Positions 46,621-57,878 of a stretch of 64,000 nt of DNA are shown here, in pieces. The stretch is from Perkinsus olseni (Eukaryota; Perkinsozoa; Perkinsida; Perkinsidae). The notes beneath the pieces are model-generated. The model had not been told where the DNA came from and did not search any database. It saw only the letters and a list, made by a program, of their open reading frames with translations. Location: contig JABANP010000049.1 of assembly GCA_013115135.1 (NCBI GenBank), positions 62,001 to 126,000 of the forward strand. The letters run 5' to 3'. Each line of letters begins with the position of its first letter. The first letter of the stretch is position 1. The translations under genes and the position numbers were made by a program.

Positions 46621-49282
46621 ATGTCTCCTCTCTTCTCCTCCCCTGCCCGCTGCCCTCGCCTGGCTTATGCCGCTTTGCTCCGTCGCAAGAACTTTTCTTC
46701 TGCTGTTGACAGGGGCGTGATGACCCCTAGCGAGGCCTTCGTCGAGACTCTGATTAAACAGGTTAGTACCGTTACCACCACAATCGTCGAATCATCATCA
46801 GCACCGTTCAGGATGTCAAGTACATCTTCGGTATTGCTGGTTCGGCCTTTATGGATGCCCTAGACCTCTTCCCTATAGCTGGTATAAGGTACAAGGGCAC
46901 GCTTCCGTCGCACTGCTACCAACTACCCCCGCCGTCTCTGCAGGTACATCAGCGTCCAGCACGAGCAGAATGCTGTCCACATGGCCGACGGGTAGTCCTC
47001 ATGGCCCCCACTAACCTCACGTATCCTTCTCCCTCTAGATACGCCCGTATCAGCGGCCGTCACGGCGTTTGTGCGGCTCAGAATGGCCCTGGGATCACTA
47101 ATTTTGTCACCGCCCTGCAGGGGTGTTATTGGAGTCACAGGTGATAATAATACCATCAACAACTGCAGTACCATCCGTAACCCAACTCCTCAGCCCGGTG
47201 GTCGTCATCACCCCTGACCACTCCTCGATGCAGACCGGTACTGGTGGCTTCCAAGTAGGGTTCACGACAGTCGACCAGCCGTCATCCTGGCTGTTTCAGG
47301 AGTGTAACCAGTTGAGGATCTTTGAGAGCATGGTCAAGTACCAAGGGCATGTCAACAACCCGAAGAGGGTTGCGGAAATAACTGCCAGGGCGTTCGATGT
47401 AGCCTTGAACGACAAGGGTCCGACTCAAGTCAACGTCCCAAGGTTGGCGACGACGACAGTGTTGTCATCAGCGTATGGTGGTGATGGCGATCAGGGACTA
47501 TTGGTATGGTAAGTATGATTTCACCATACCCGATCCTATCCGTATCGAAAGGGGACCTGGGGGCCCGCAGTCGATTGAACGTGCCAAGGAGCTTCTGATG
47601 GGCGCGAAGAACCCGGTAGGGTCTTATCGTGATGTTCAAAGGGCATCGAGAGCAATGGCGGGTCTTTCAGGTGATCATGGTGGGGGGCGGCGTTGCATCT
47701 TCGAAGGAGAATATCGAAGCGGCTGTTAAGTTCGCGGAGGCTGTACAGTGTCCGGTGGTCGCTACTTACCTGCACGGTGACGCCTTCCCTCAAAATCACC
47801 CATTATGCGCTGGGATTCTGAGGTGGGAGTAGTGGTAGTACGAAGGTGCTTACGATGGCCTTCAGTTACGGAGGTAGTTTGGGAGCTATGAAAGTCGCCA
47901 AAGATGCCGATGTTGTCTTGGCTTTGGGAACTAGGATCAATCCCTACATGAAGAACCCGTAGGCGGCAGCTACTCCCCTGTGCTCATTCCTAAAGATTCT
48001 TTCAGACAATATGGCCTAGATTGGTGGCCGAAGGATGCTAAGCTGATCCAGGTCGACATCGATTCTAGAAGGCTTGGCCTGACCAGTGATGAGACGGCTA
48101 CTGGCCACACTAGGGTTAGCTTCTGTCGTTCAGGTCGGGTGACAGTACCAGTCAACGGCGACGTGCGTTTGTTTATGGAGGACCTCACGAGGTCTCGTCA
48201 TTGCCATTGGTCATTGGGTAAATTTCCTCTCAGGTACTTCACGTCGCCTGAGGGTAAACGGGCAGCTGGACAACTTCTGGACCCAAAGAACATCAATAGT
48301 AGACTCTCTCGGGCTCGGGCTTATGTAACCCTTCCACCGCTACTACTGCTGGATCGATGAGCCGCTGGACAGGCCACAGAGTGGGAGACCAGCCTCAAGG
48401 CTTTGACAGACGATATGAAACTATGCCAGCCCGGCAGGGTCAGACCGAGGCAGGCGTTGGCGGCCGCTCGTCGAGCCTTGCCCGATGATACTATGATGAG
48501 TGTGGATACTGGCAACTTGTCCGCACTCAGTAGCAGCTACATGCCCGAGGTAGGGCGGGCCGTGGGAGGATCGTTCTTTGACGGTTTTTCCATCAGTTTG
48601 TTACGCGCGAACCATCCCTCATCGGGCCTGGCATGTGGGCGTCCTGTGGCCCGGCTTTTGGTGAGATGATCGGTGCTAAGTTGGCCAGACCCGACAGAGC
48701 GGCGGTGGCGTAATAATGCTTCTGTTCTGAAGCATATGGAAATGTATTGGAATTAGTTACCATGGCGATGGGTCGTGGATGATGAACGGCATCAACGAGA
48801 TCGTCACTTGCATAAGGGAGGAGATACCAACGACGGCGATCGTGTTCAACAACAGGCAATGGGGCGCTGAGAAGAGCAATCAAGTCAACTTTTTTGGAGA
48901 TCGTTATTTGGGTAGGGTGGGGCAGGTCGGTGAGTGAGGAGGATGGGAATGGCAGGCACGAATTTGGATTACCATCCGGACTATGCTGAGGTGGCTAAGG
49001 CCTTCGGGGCTGTTGGTTTGAGGTGTACTCATGCTGATGAGGTCAGTGATGCGGTTAAGGCTGCGGTGGATGCACAGATGAAGGATGGCAAAACTAGTAT
49101 CGTGGAGATCGTCTGCACGAGGGAGCTTGGAGATCCCTTCCGTCGTGATGCTATGGTAATAACGAAAGTTTCCCGAGTGGTTCCAGCTGAGTGTTCAGGC
49201 GCTTCCGACGAGGTATCTTGACAAGTATAAGTCTACTAATGTTGACAAGTACTCTCCAACCGGGCAGCCGACGGACATGTAA
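46621..49282 (+). CDS. xsc: Sulfoacetaldehyde acetyltransferase (Xsc), TPP-dependent, 17 exons
   Basis: Seventeen exons with introns of about 45-55 nt join in one frame to roughly 600 residues. The leader CPRLAYAALLRRKNFSSAVD looks mitochondrial. The enzyme part then starts where bacterial Xsc starts: MTPSEAFVETL, FGIAGSAFMDALDLFPIAGI, QHEQNAVHMADGYARISGRH (HE holds the TPP-activating Glu), AQNGPGITNFVTALQ, QYGLDWWPKDAKLIQVDID, SLIGPGMWASCGPAFGEMIG, GDGSWMMNG with NNRQWGAEKSNQ (GDG-NN TPP/Mg motif), AVDAQMKDGKT, ELGDPFRRDAM and LDKYKS. Family reaction: sulfoacetaldehyde plus phosphate to acetyl phosphate plus sulfite, in taurine/isethionate breakdown. No frame break is needed. A bacterial origin followed by intron gain is inferred. 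Confidence 0.9.
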
Positions 49283-50074
49283 AAATGGCTTCTCTTACGG
49301 CCACCGGTCTAGTTCGATTTTTTGACAACTTTTTCTGCTCCTTTTCATTATCATTTGTTGTTGTAATGATGTTTCCACATCGGGTCTCACAGAGTCCGTG
49401 GCTGTCGAGTTGATGTGAACTACTCCACTCCGTCTCACAGGCGGAAACAGTTGAGCCGCTATCTCTTCATTAGACAAAGTTCCGTGCAATTTCAGACTCA
49501 CCCCCGATTTCAGATAATACCTTAGTAAAAGGCGGCGTAAGTTAACACGATTTTGAAAACGATTCTGGTCCGAATTCAATGTAACAATTTCGAAGAACTA
49601 TCTTCAAAACGTGTCTGACAGGAACGTTTCGAAGAGCGAGAGGAGAATGCCCGTTGTAAGATAATTACATAGAACCACAGCCAACCGATAAAACTGACGG
49701 ACTCAAAGTGTTCTCCTGAAGCTTGAGTATCGCGCTGGATAGGTCATGAGTGTTAGCATCGGTTCTCGTCTCGCTCGGCGCTCCTCCTGTGGAATCGGTC
49801 TGTCACATTCGGGTATTTCCAAACCGTATATACTCGGAAGTTCGTGTACGTTCTTGGCTCATGCCGGTGGCGGTGAGAACTCTATCTCTCACAACTACCG
49901 CCTCTGTCCAAGCGGATAACCTTCAACAGTCATAACGACTCCCAACCCGCGTCCTTTCTAGAGGTCACTCATTGCCGGCCCTTAGTGATGTGGCTTTTAC
50001 TATGCATTCCAGTACACTCGGGCTGAGTCCATCTGCTTTCCATGACTATCAGAGAGCACAACAGAATGGTATTA
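49283..50074. other. Intergenic; one weak ORF
   Basis: A 94-codon minus ORF (49295-49579, SGVSLKLHGTLSNEE..) lies just past the Xsc stop. It has no recognised domain and could be chance. The rest shows nothing. Confidence 0.35.
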
Positions 50075-50972
50075 CTAATCAAACTCCCCCGCGTACTCAT
50101 CATCATCGTCATCATCATCCGAGGCTGCTGGCTTAACCTCGGTCGGTTTCTTGTCATCATCAGCGGGCGGCTCGTGACGTGTAGGGGCTTCAATGGGAGC
50201 GTTGGAAGGCGAGATTGAGGAGGACGAGGATGATGAGTCAGTCAAGCCGTCATCAGATGACTCATCATCACTACCAGACTCGGAGGAAGACGAGGACAAA
50301 TCATCGGCCGCCGCTGCTGCTGCCGCGGCCATCCTCGAGGCCTGAGGGAGGTCCTCGTCACATTTCCTCACTCATACCGGTCCTTACCTGTAGGAGCGCC
50401 GAGGGTCCCGATGGCGTCGGTTGGGAGGTGGGAGGGGCCGTATGTGCTTCAGTAGGAGCAGCGGGCTTGGGAGGAGGTCTGACAACGATCGTTACTTCAG
50501 CGGTCGGCTCAATACTGACTACCTTCGGGCGCTGTCAGCTTTCTTCGCTTGCTGCTGCTGCTGCTGTTGCTGCTGTTGTTGTATAAGATGCATAAACAGA
50601 CTGCTCGTTCTGAACTCGTCCAGAGTCGGGAAGGGCACATGACTTCGCACCGGCAATGCCTCCTGCGGCCCGGCATCGACAGTGAAGGTCATGTAAGGGG
50701 GAGGTATCGTCGTAGGGGTCAACTTCCGAGCCTCGATCAGAAGCTCGTTCAAACCGACTGACCAGCAGGCGACGATTTCCCATCAACTCTTCCTCCGTGC
50801 CCGTACCTCCTAGCGGCTTGTCGGTGCCGTTACCACTCCCCTGCACCTTCAGTCTCTTGCCAGCCCTCACTAGCTGGGCTTCGATGTCCTCTCTCACCGA
50901 CAGCAACCGAGCCAACTCCTTCCCTCTGTCTTCTGCCGCTGCTGCCGTTGGTGGGGAAGTCGTTGATACCAT
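50075..50972 (-). CDS. Mediator subunit 4-like protein
   Basis: From ATG 50972 the first exon gives a coiled-coil helix (KELARLLSVREDIEAQLVRA). A 48-nt intron near 50765-50812 joins LG to VGLNELLIEARKLTPTTIPP, then VPFPTLDEFRTSSLF, the MED4 signature (helix, TxAPP-like turn, PYPTE-MR-S-L). A polyglutamine run of ten follows, then a proline-rich exon and an S/D-rich acidic C-terminus ending DDDEYAGEFD. The layout coiled coil, PYP block, acidic tail is that of MED4 in the Mediator middle module. Length and tail are low in complexity, so the assignment rests on two short blocks. Confidence 0.55.
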
Positions 50973-51229
50973 CTTTCCACCAACTCACGCCTATGACCGT
51001 CCCTATAAACTCGTAACACAACTCTCTGTCTCCAACAAGATCAACAAGAGGAAGTGTCAAGCCACGACCACATGGAAGTCTTCCCGCCCCATCATCTGTC
51101 GGTTGATGACGCTACCGGCCAGGGCTCTAGCCACTCGGTGTTGAACGGAGCCACACTCACCCGAGGCCTGCCAGCGTCTTCAACAACATCCTACGCAACA
51201 GCATCAGACCTACCTGGCACTTCTCATCA

Positions 51230-52424
51230 TCACAAAGGATGAAGGTCTCCCGCACCCCACCACTTCCCTCCGGTGATGCAGAGAGTAGAGAACAGCATCG
51301 CCGCTGAAAAAGTAGCATAGATTATCGCAACTGCGGAGGCAAGTACTGCATCTTCCCTGGGCTCATCTTCTCTCGGAGGAGGGAGGACCCTAACGTCTAC
51401 CTTGCTTCCGCTGCGTCTCGGCGGCCCAGTCTGAGAAAAATACGCTTCCACCGGCAACCCCGCCAATGGCAATACTGTAGCTGCTGTCGTTTGATCTTCG
51501 TTCTGGTGAAAGTGTGGTAGGGCATTTTTTAAGAGCAACTTCGCTATCCGCCTTTGGCAGGACATCCCAGCTTCGTCCACTGGCCTCTGACAAAGTGATG
51601 AATTTGCGCGACAGTGGCCATCAGCCTCCTACCCACTGGCACTCTCTATCAGCGCAGAGAATAAAAGTGCTGAGGGACTCATCCCCACCATCAGCACGCC
51701 ACTCGGGGCCGGTGATGACAGAACAGCAGCACGCCCAAGGAATCTTCATCACTTCCTGCTCTACCACTGCAGCACTCCCTTCTCCACGACGAGGTTTTCC
51801 CCTTCGACCTCTTGCTGGCGATGGATGAGAACGCCTCGATGCTTTCGGACTTCCCCCGCCTCTTTCCTTGTTGCTAGTCCTTTTCGACTGACCGCTATTA
51901 TTGGGCTTCTTCGCTTTAGTATGACTGGACTCCCTCGCCTGGGGCGATGGAGATATCGCGCCAACTTCTTTTACTCTGGATACGCTCTGTCGTCTTCCAG
52001 TGGATTTCCCTACTACCACCATCCTCTCCTCGACCATCCTATCATACTGATGATAAGGCGCACTCTGCTCGCCGTCAGCCCTCGCCTGTCGCCGGCTCCT
52101 CCTCGACACGACCCTCACACAGCGGGACCACCAAGACTGCTGCTGCTTTTTGCTATTACTACTGTAACATACTCCCATCAATGGACGGTTGTCATGAACA
52201 ATATTACCAGTCCCCTGACGTATCCTAGGTCGACCCACGCCAACGACAACACAGGTCCTGCAGGTAAAAGGATTCTGCTTAGTCATTATCTCATTTTTGA
52301 TACAAAAGTCAATGACAGATAACAAAGTTGGTAATAGTACGATGATGGTCACCGAGCTGCGATGACTCTGAATGAAAAGGGCCGCTTCACAGCAGGAAGT
52401 GGATAAGATACGCTTGCCGTACAA
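51230..52424 (-). CDS. Unknown basic protein with a C-terminal membrane segment
   Basis: A minus-strand frame open from 52424 splices by a clean ~47-nt GT-AG intron (near 51587-51635; CADRECQW to RPVDEAGMSCQRR, in phase) into an exon ending at 51230. The N-terminal two thirds are Arg/Ser-rich and low in complexity; the C-terminal exon carries one hydrophobic span (VLASAVAIIYATFSAAMLFS). I recognise no domain. The true start and any further introns in the first part are unclear. Confidence 0.4.
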
Positions 52425-52451
52425 AATTTAGATCGCAAATGATGGCAACCA

Positions 52452-54530
52452 TCACCCGCTAAAGTTGCGATTCTTGAACAGAACCGGGGCAACCAGGGTC
52501 CACGCGAAGAGCGCCAGCATCGTCCACATAGCCGTCACTTGGATCCAGTAGTCCAGTTGCCGAGAGGCTGTCCTACCATCCGCGGGGGTGAGCGGGTTGC
52601 TGATCCATTTGGTGCTCAGCACGGTGAGGTACATGGCCCCAGTTAGGTGCACTATATTAAGGAAGCTGAGGGGAAGTGAAGATGAGAAGGGCCATTCGAG
52701 GTGGTTATTATTACAGAACTTGCCACCACGACACCGAAGTGGAATCCTCCGCCACATTCGTTGTGGTCTGCTGGGTCCGTCCGCCCCCTTCAAGGTCCGG
52801 CTGACCGGCGGTGCCATCGACAGGAGCAGCGCCAACATCAATGTTAGCAAGCTTGGCTACGGCATCATCATCACCTGCAAGGCCATGCCAATTAAGATAG
52901 TGGTGGAAGTTTCGGAAAGCGCGTGTATACTGACAAGCATACCAATACTCTGTTAACGCTAGTGAGATTTCGGGGGACACTCAGTCATATGATAACGCTA
53001 CGAGTGTTAGAAGTGACGATGATCTCATTGGTTCGACCTTTTGAAGCACTTCTCGACCCTTTTTCTACTACCTCCGGCCTTCCCAGCGGTCGTTGCTGCA
53101 TTCTGGGAGTCCCGCTTCTCCTGCTGTACTGTGGCCACTGCAACATCGTCAATATTGGTGTCATCTTGGCGGACCAATACAGGGTTAGCCACTCTCGTGG
53201 ACATGTAGATGAAGACCACAGCTGCCACTATGTACCCTATCACCTGCCGCGCCGCATTGGGAGACGCTTGATAAGCATAGTTGGATAGGGAGGAGCAGTA
53301 GGCCAGCCAAGTGACGTAGAGGGCAACGACAGCACTGGGGAGGAGGGCACCCTGAAGGGGAGAGGATGATCGGGCGATGGTGCTGAGGACGACCTACAGC
53401 CTTGGCCCACTCCGTCCAGGAGAAGATAACAAGCAAGATGGTGATAACAAAGGTTACGGATAGGACTGCATTCAGGGTTGATGATCCCCCAGTTAAAGTA
53501 AACATCCAGATAAAGGCGGCGATGAACCAAAGATACATTATCACGGAGATCGACGTCAGGGCGATGTACCTGATGCGGTCGTGCTGCTGCTGTTGCGAGC
53601 GCTACCATAAGGGTCGAGTACCATTTCTTCCCCGCCTTTTCGTTTAACATATCCCCCCGCTGGTCTTCGATCGCGTTGGATACCCATAGATCGTTCCAGG
53701 AGTAGCCAAAGTCGAGCAGCACGACCAGCTGGAGCACTATGAAGATGAAGAGGATGCCGGTGTAGACGTCAATAAGGGTGTTGAAGAAGGAGTTGGGAAC
53801 GAGTATGAGGAGGAACCCCAGACCGGGCACCATCAAGAACTTTAGTATCCACCTGAAGGGACGGAAAAAACGATTACCTAGGCGGAGCGAAGCAATACAG
53901 CCACAGTCGGAAGTATTGGGCCATGAAACCTACCAGGATCCAGTAACCGCCATACCCACTGTCGACCCCAGCAGGCTGAAGATACACTGTATGAGGAAGA
54001 CTATCACTGCACCGGTGCCGAAGCGGTAACCCAGCTGGTCTCGATAACACTGTTCGATATCTTCGAGCTCCGCAACTGTCAAGCCGCTTGCACCGGGGTT
54101 ACCACCTGAGGAAGGGTGCGCTCTTCTGCTGAGGCGTTCGGTGAGAGCATCAGAAGAGGATCGGGGACACAATAGGGCAGCGTGGAACGATTATTCCAGC
54201 CGCGAGGGAGGGCGTTCCTTTTCGCCGGGTCACAGAAAAAGCCGATCGTCTAGCGATGAAAATGATGTGCCACCGAACCCCCTATTACAATTTTTGATTC
54301 CCGGCACCCCATTGAGCCAGGATGCAGGATCAGTGGTTCGGAAGACCAGCATCAACAGCACAGCCAGAGCTTGCAGCAGGAAGGCCAGGCCCTTCACCAC
54401 CTGAGCCGACTACTACCATCATCGCCATCACCAACACTGACTATATTACCTTGATAGACTCCGTGTTACCACTAGTACCGACACAGCAGCAGCAAGCAGC
54501 AGCGATGCCTGTTATAGCGCAGCAACCCAT
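52452..54530 (-). CDS. Serine incorporator (SERINC/TDE1) family membrane protein
   Basis: ATG 54530 opens MGCCAITGIAAACCCCVG, the glycine- and cysteine-rich SERINC start. Spliced exons then give VVKGLAFLLQALAVLLMLVF, GYRFGTGAVIVFLIQCIFSL, WILKFLMVPGLGFLLILVPN, VLQLVVLLDFGYSWNDLWV (family Q.VLLIDF.HSWN), IALTSISVIMYLWFIAAFIW, LPSAVVALYVTWLAYCSSLS (family S.I.LY..YL..SA.S) and near the end TGAMYLTVLSTKW with WTMLALFAWTLVAPVLF. About ten spans are present. SERINCs are lipid-scramblase-like proteins of the plasma membrane and endomembranes. Two cytoplasmic loops (54080-54170 and 52800-53060) are longer and more charged than usual. Exact borders were not all fixed. Confidence 0.85.
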
Positions 54531-54721
54531 ACGGTTGGTAGAAGATACTGCCGAGGTCCTGAAGGGCAGTTGAGGAACACAACAGCAGCAGGAATAGTGG
54601 AAAATGTGGTAATGGTACAAATGGCAATGCACGTAGTAATGAGGGAATATCGTCAATACACTCCGAGAAGCAATAAGGCAGGCGGGGCCGGGAAGGAAGA
54701 TGATGATGGTGGAGGATACCA

Positions 54722-54750
54722 GCTCATCATCATCATCATCATCATCATAC
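54722..54750. repeat. (CAT)n microsatellite
   Basis: About eight CAT units just 3' of the TBL1-like stop codon. Confidence 0.9.
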
Positions 54751-54753
54751 CAA

Positions 54754-57740
54754 CTATTGCTTAACCTGCTGTTGTTGTTGCTTCACCCCGGTCATGAATC
54801 TCCGACTAGCTTCCTTCACAACAGGAGTAGCATCAAAGATGAGCGGAGTCTCGTTGCCACCAGCGCTGGCAGCGAGGTAGTTGCCATACGCAGGGAGGGA
54901 CGGGTCAGGCGGACACCAAGCGATGTACCCCGGAGCGTTCTCATCGTCGCACCTCAGGTCGAAGGCGGACGCGACTCGACCTTCGCTCCAGACTACGCAC
55001 TTCCTTCCCAGCATCATGGTGACCAACAGCGGAGGGGCAGCGGCATCTCCCCCTCCCCCATTGTGGATTCTGAGGTACGGCTGGTGCTGCCAGGCAATAG
55101 CCGTTATAGCATCGATACAGGGCAGACGGTAGAGCACGGACTGACTGAGCAGGTCCCAGACTACCACCAAGCCACCCTCGTAGGCTGCACAAAGGACATC
55201 ACCATCACTACCCGGCATCCACCGCAGCATCTCCTGAGCTTGCAGCGGGGTTCCACCCTCAGAGTTGGCCCGCAACACGATCGGTTTGCCCGGTCGCCTC
55301 GCCGTGGGGTCCATCCACACCGTTATGTAAGCGTCCGTCGGCTCGCTGTCGGTGATGGCTGCCAACCTCTTCGACCCCGAATCGTCGAAGGCGCATTCGA
55401 GAATGAATCTGTTGCTACCACTACTACTACCACTACCGTCATCCTCGTCCACCCCAGCCAGCATCAGCTTCTTCTGTGCGTTGTCTCGAGTGTCCACCAG
55501 TAGAGTATAGGGCGATAATGTACCGAGGGCAAGATAGGTCGACCCGAGCCACGCCAGAGTGTACGAGGGAGTATCATCGATCTTAAACATCAGCTCCGGC
55601 GCTTCCCCAGGGTTGTTACAGTCCACTTGCCAGATGATAACGCTCTCATCCACACTCGCAGCCAGGTAGGTAGAGGAAGCAGCAGAAGCAGCAATGGTGC
55701 TGCCCTCAGGGAACTCAGAGCCCATCGGGCTGCTACCGCCAAGGACACCATCTGTGCCGCAAAACTCCACCGCGTGATACCCTCCTATTTCTAACTCATC
55801 CTCGTCTTGCTGATCATCACCCCCTTGAGGGTACTTCAGATCCAGTCTGCCGGCGATGGAATACCCCTTCGCCTCGCGCTGGACCCAACGAAGCTTGATA
55901 GTACCACAACTCTCGCTAGCCATCGCGATCACAGCTAAGGCCCCGCGGTTAGACGACCATGAAAGATACGCCTGCTGCTGCGCTGTGGCATCCTCCTGCT
56001 GTTGCTGATGATGTAGTAATAGGTCATTCGACGATGTACTAGCATCGACCATAAGATACCCCATTACCCCATCGCCGCCTTCCGGAGACCTGTTCCACTC
56101 CCTTTGGTTAGCCTCTATGCCACCACCATCGGAGGGCTTAACAGGCGACCAGAACAAGGCCAGCTGGCCGTCAGCATTGGCAGTAGCGAGGAGACCGTCG
56201 AAGGTTGGGGACCACTGCATGGCCGATACTGGTGATAGGCAGTGCAGGGAGGTCCTATCACGACTAGGATCCACAAGCTGATACCTGAGCCAATACCAAT
56301 ACCACTCCAACCGTAACTAGCCCTACTACTACACTAGAGGCATGATCGTAGCGTCGTCCCTTGCAGGCTGCTCGTCACCCTTCGGCCCTTCTACTTCCCC
56401 TTCCGGGGTCGATGCCGCCGGTGGAGATTCCTCTTCAACCGTAGTCTCCTCAGTTTTCATCTCAACATCCCCTTCCTCAACACTACCGCCGTTCTCTTCC
56501 ACTGCCGCCGCCAGAGGCCCAGCTGTTATCAGCCGACCTCTCTTGCGCATCTTCGGGGGTCTATCAGGCCCACTCGGGCTTGCCTCCTGTCCCTCTGCCT
56601 GAGGCAACAAACTCCATAACACGGCCAAGGCACACTACTACTATATCACCTCCGGCTGCGTCTTAATTTCGCTCTTCGCATTAGCCGTGCTTACTCTGGA
56701 GTCCGACGCGCTACTCGTGCTACCATCAGTATCCTGAAGTGACGTATTACCCTTCGGTCCATCCCAAGGGTCGTGCAACTACTACCACCTCCCCTGCTGT
56801 TTTCTCATCCTTCTTAGCGTCTTCCTGCTCCTGCTGCATACGTCTCCTCCTCCGTCTCCTCTTGCTCCGTGGACTGCTGGTTATGCTGCTCCCACCACCA
56901 GGAGTAGCCTCATCATCTTCATCATCGCCTTTCCTATTGCCACTACTACGACGACTGCCACCCTTCGCGTGCGCTCTTCCCTTGCTGTCATCATTATCGT
57001 CCTCAATACTAGTATCGTCAGTGAGGGTCTCAGCAGGGTTACGTCTGCTGTTTCGAGAATCTGAACGACCATCCACTTCATAGTAAACAGCAATAATACC
57101 AAATTTTTCGTAAATCCTGTGGGTAAGCTAGCCCCTGTGCACTACTACTCACTTCTCTTTCCAGATCTGTTGTTATACTCTTCCTCCTCTTCCTCTTCTT
57201 CCTCCTCTTCCTCCGATACCGTCGCTGTTGGCACCAAATGCCTGCCCATAAAACCGTTCCAACCCAGACGCACTAGGAGATTTCCAACACTACTCGTGAG
57301 GCCTCAACAGACTGAAGGAGCCTTCGCATCTGATCTGCTCTCCATTCTGAGTAAAAGGACTTCTTCAACATTCAACCCACATTCTCATCACTACCTTGCC
57401 GCAGTGACTTTGGATGTACAGATAGATCAGTGATTTTTGCAGGAGGGACACCAGGGCCCCAGGAGGGATCTGGGTAGTGGCGAAAGGGCTGGTTTGGGGT
57501 ACTCTGGACTCGGCCTCAAACGTGAATGCGGAATGACGGAAGCCTGAGGAGGAGGTGGCAGTAGGGCTGCTGTTGTCGGCAATAGAAATATCTTTTACCA
57601 GCCTCGAGAAGATATCTGTACACGAGTAGGTTGACCTCATCCGCGGATATCGATAGTTTGATGTGTGAATGGAGCAGCTCGGCCGCTCCCCCAGCGGGCG
57701 GGTCGGTATTATTACCGATTCCGTCAGGGGATGATGACAT
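54754..57740 (-). CDS. TBL1/SIF2-like LisH-WD40 corepressor subunit
   Basis: From ATG 57740, exon 1 ends SISADEVNLLVYRYLLEAG and splices over a 52-nt intron into FRHSAFTFEAESRV and GALVSLLQKSLIYL. This is the LisH plus F-box-like start of TBL1/TBLR1 (SDEVNFLVYRYLQESGF.HSAFTF). Charged low-complexity exons follow (KRRRRRRRMQQEQED, 57080-56330, partly E/D-rich). The last exon (to 56310) carries a degenerate WD40 propeller of about 500 residues: AMQWSPTFDGLLATANADGQ, STYLAASVDESVIIWQVD and YEGGLVVVWDLLSQSV, ending in a polyglutamine stretch. In fungi and animals such proteins tether HDAC complexes (SET3C, SMRT/N-CoR). The LisH part is certain; the linker junctions are partly inferred. Confidence 0.72.
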
Positions 57741-57878
57741 GTGGGCTTTGGATCAAGTCACCACTGGCTGGATCAGAGGCCCTTATCGATTATCAGGGCG
57801 CGCGCGATGTTTTCGACAACTCGAGAATAGCAAATTTGTGGGAATGTTTTCCATTTTACCGTGACCGCTGCTTGCACG
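57741..57878. promoter_or_regulatory. Bidirectional promoter between TBL1-like and TRMT13
   Basis: Only 138 bp separate the two start codons, which point away from each other. It holds TTATCGATTATCAG followed by a GCGCGCGCG run, plausible core elements. Confidence 0.45.

Noticed and set aside
48540..48640. Frame break in Xsc near SFFDGFSIS
   Set aside because: A GTAGGG...CATCAG intron joins SYMPE to FVTREPSLIGPG in phase, so no break is needed.
54881..55503. Plus-strand ORFs over the WD40 exon
   Set aside because: The minus frame is a 518-codon WD40 exon; the plus frames are shadows.
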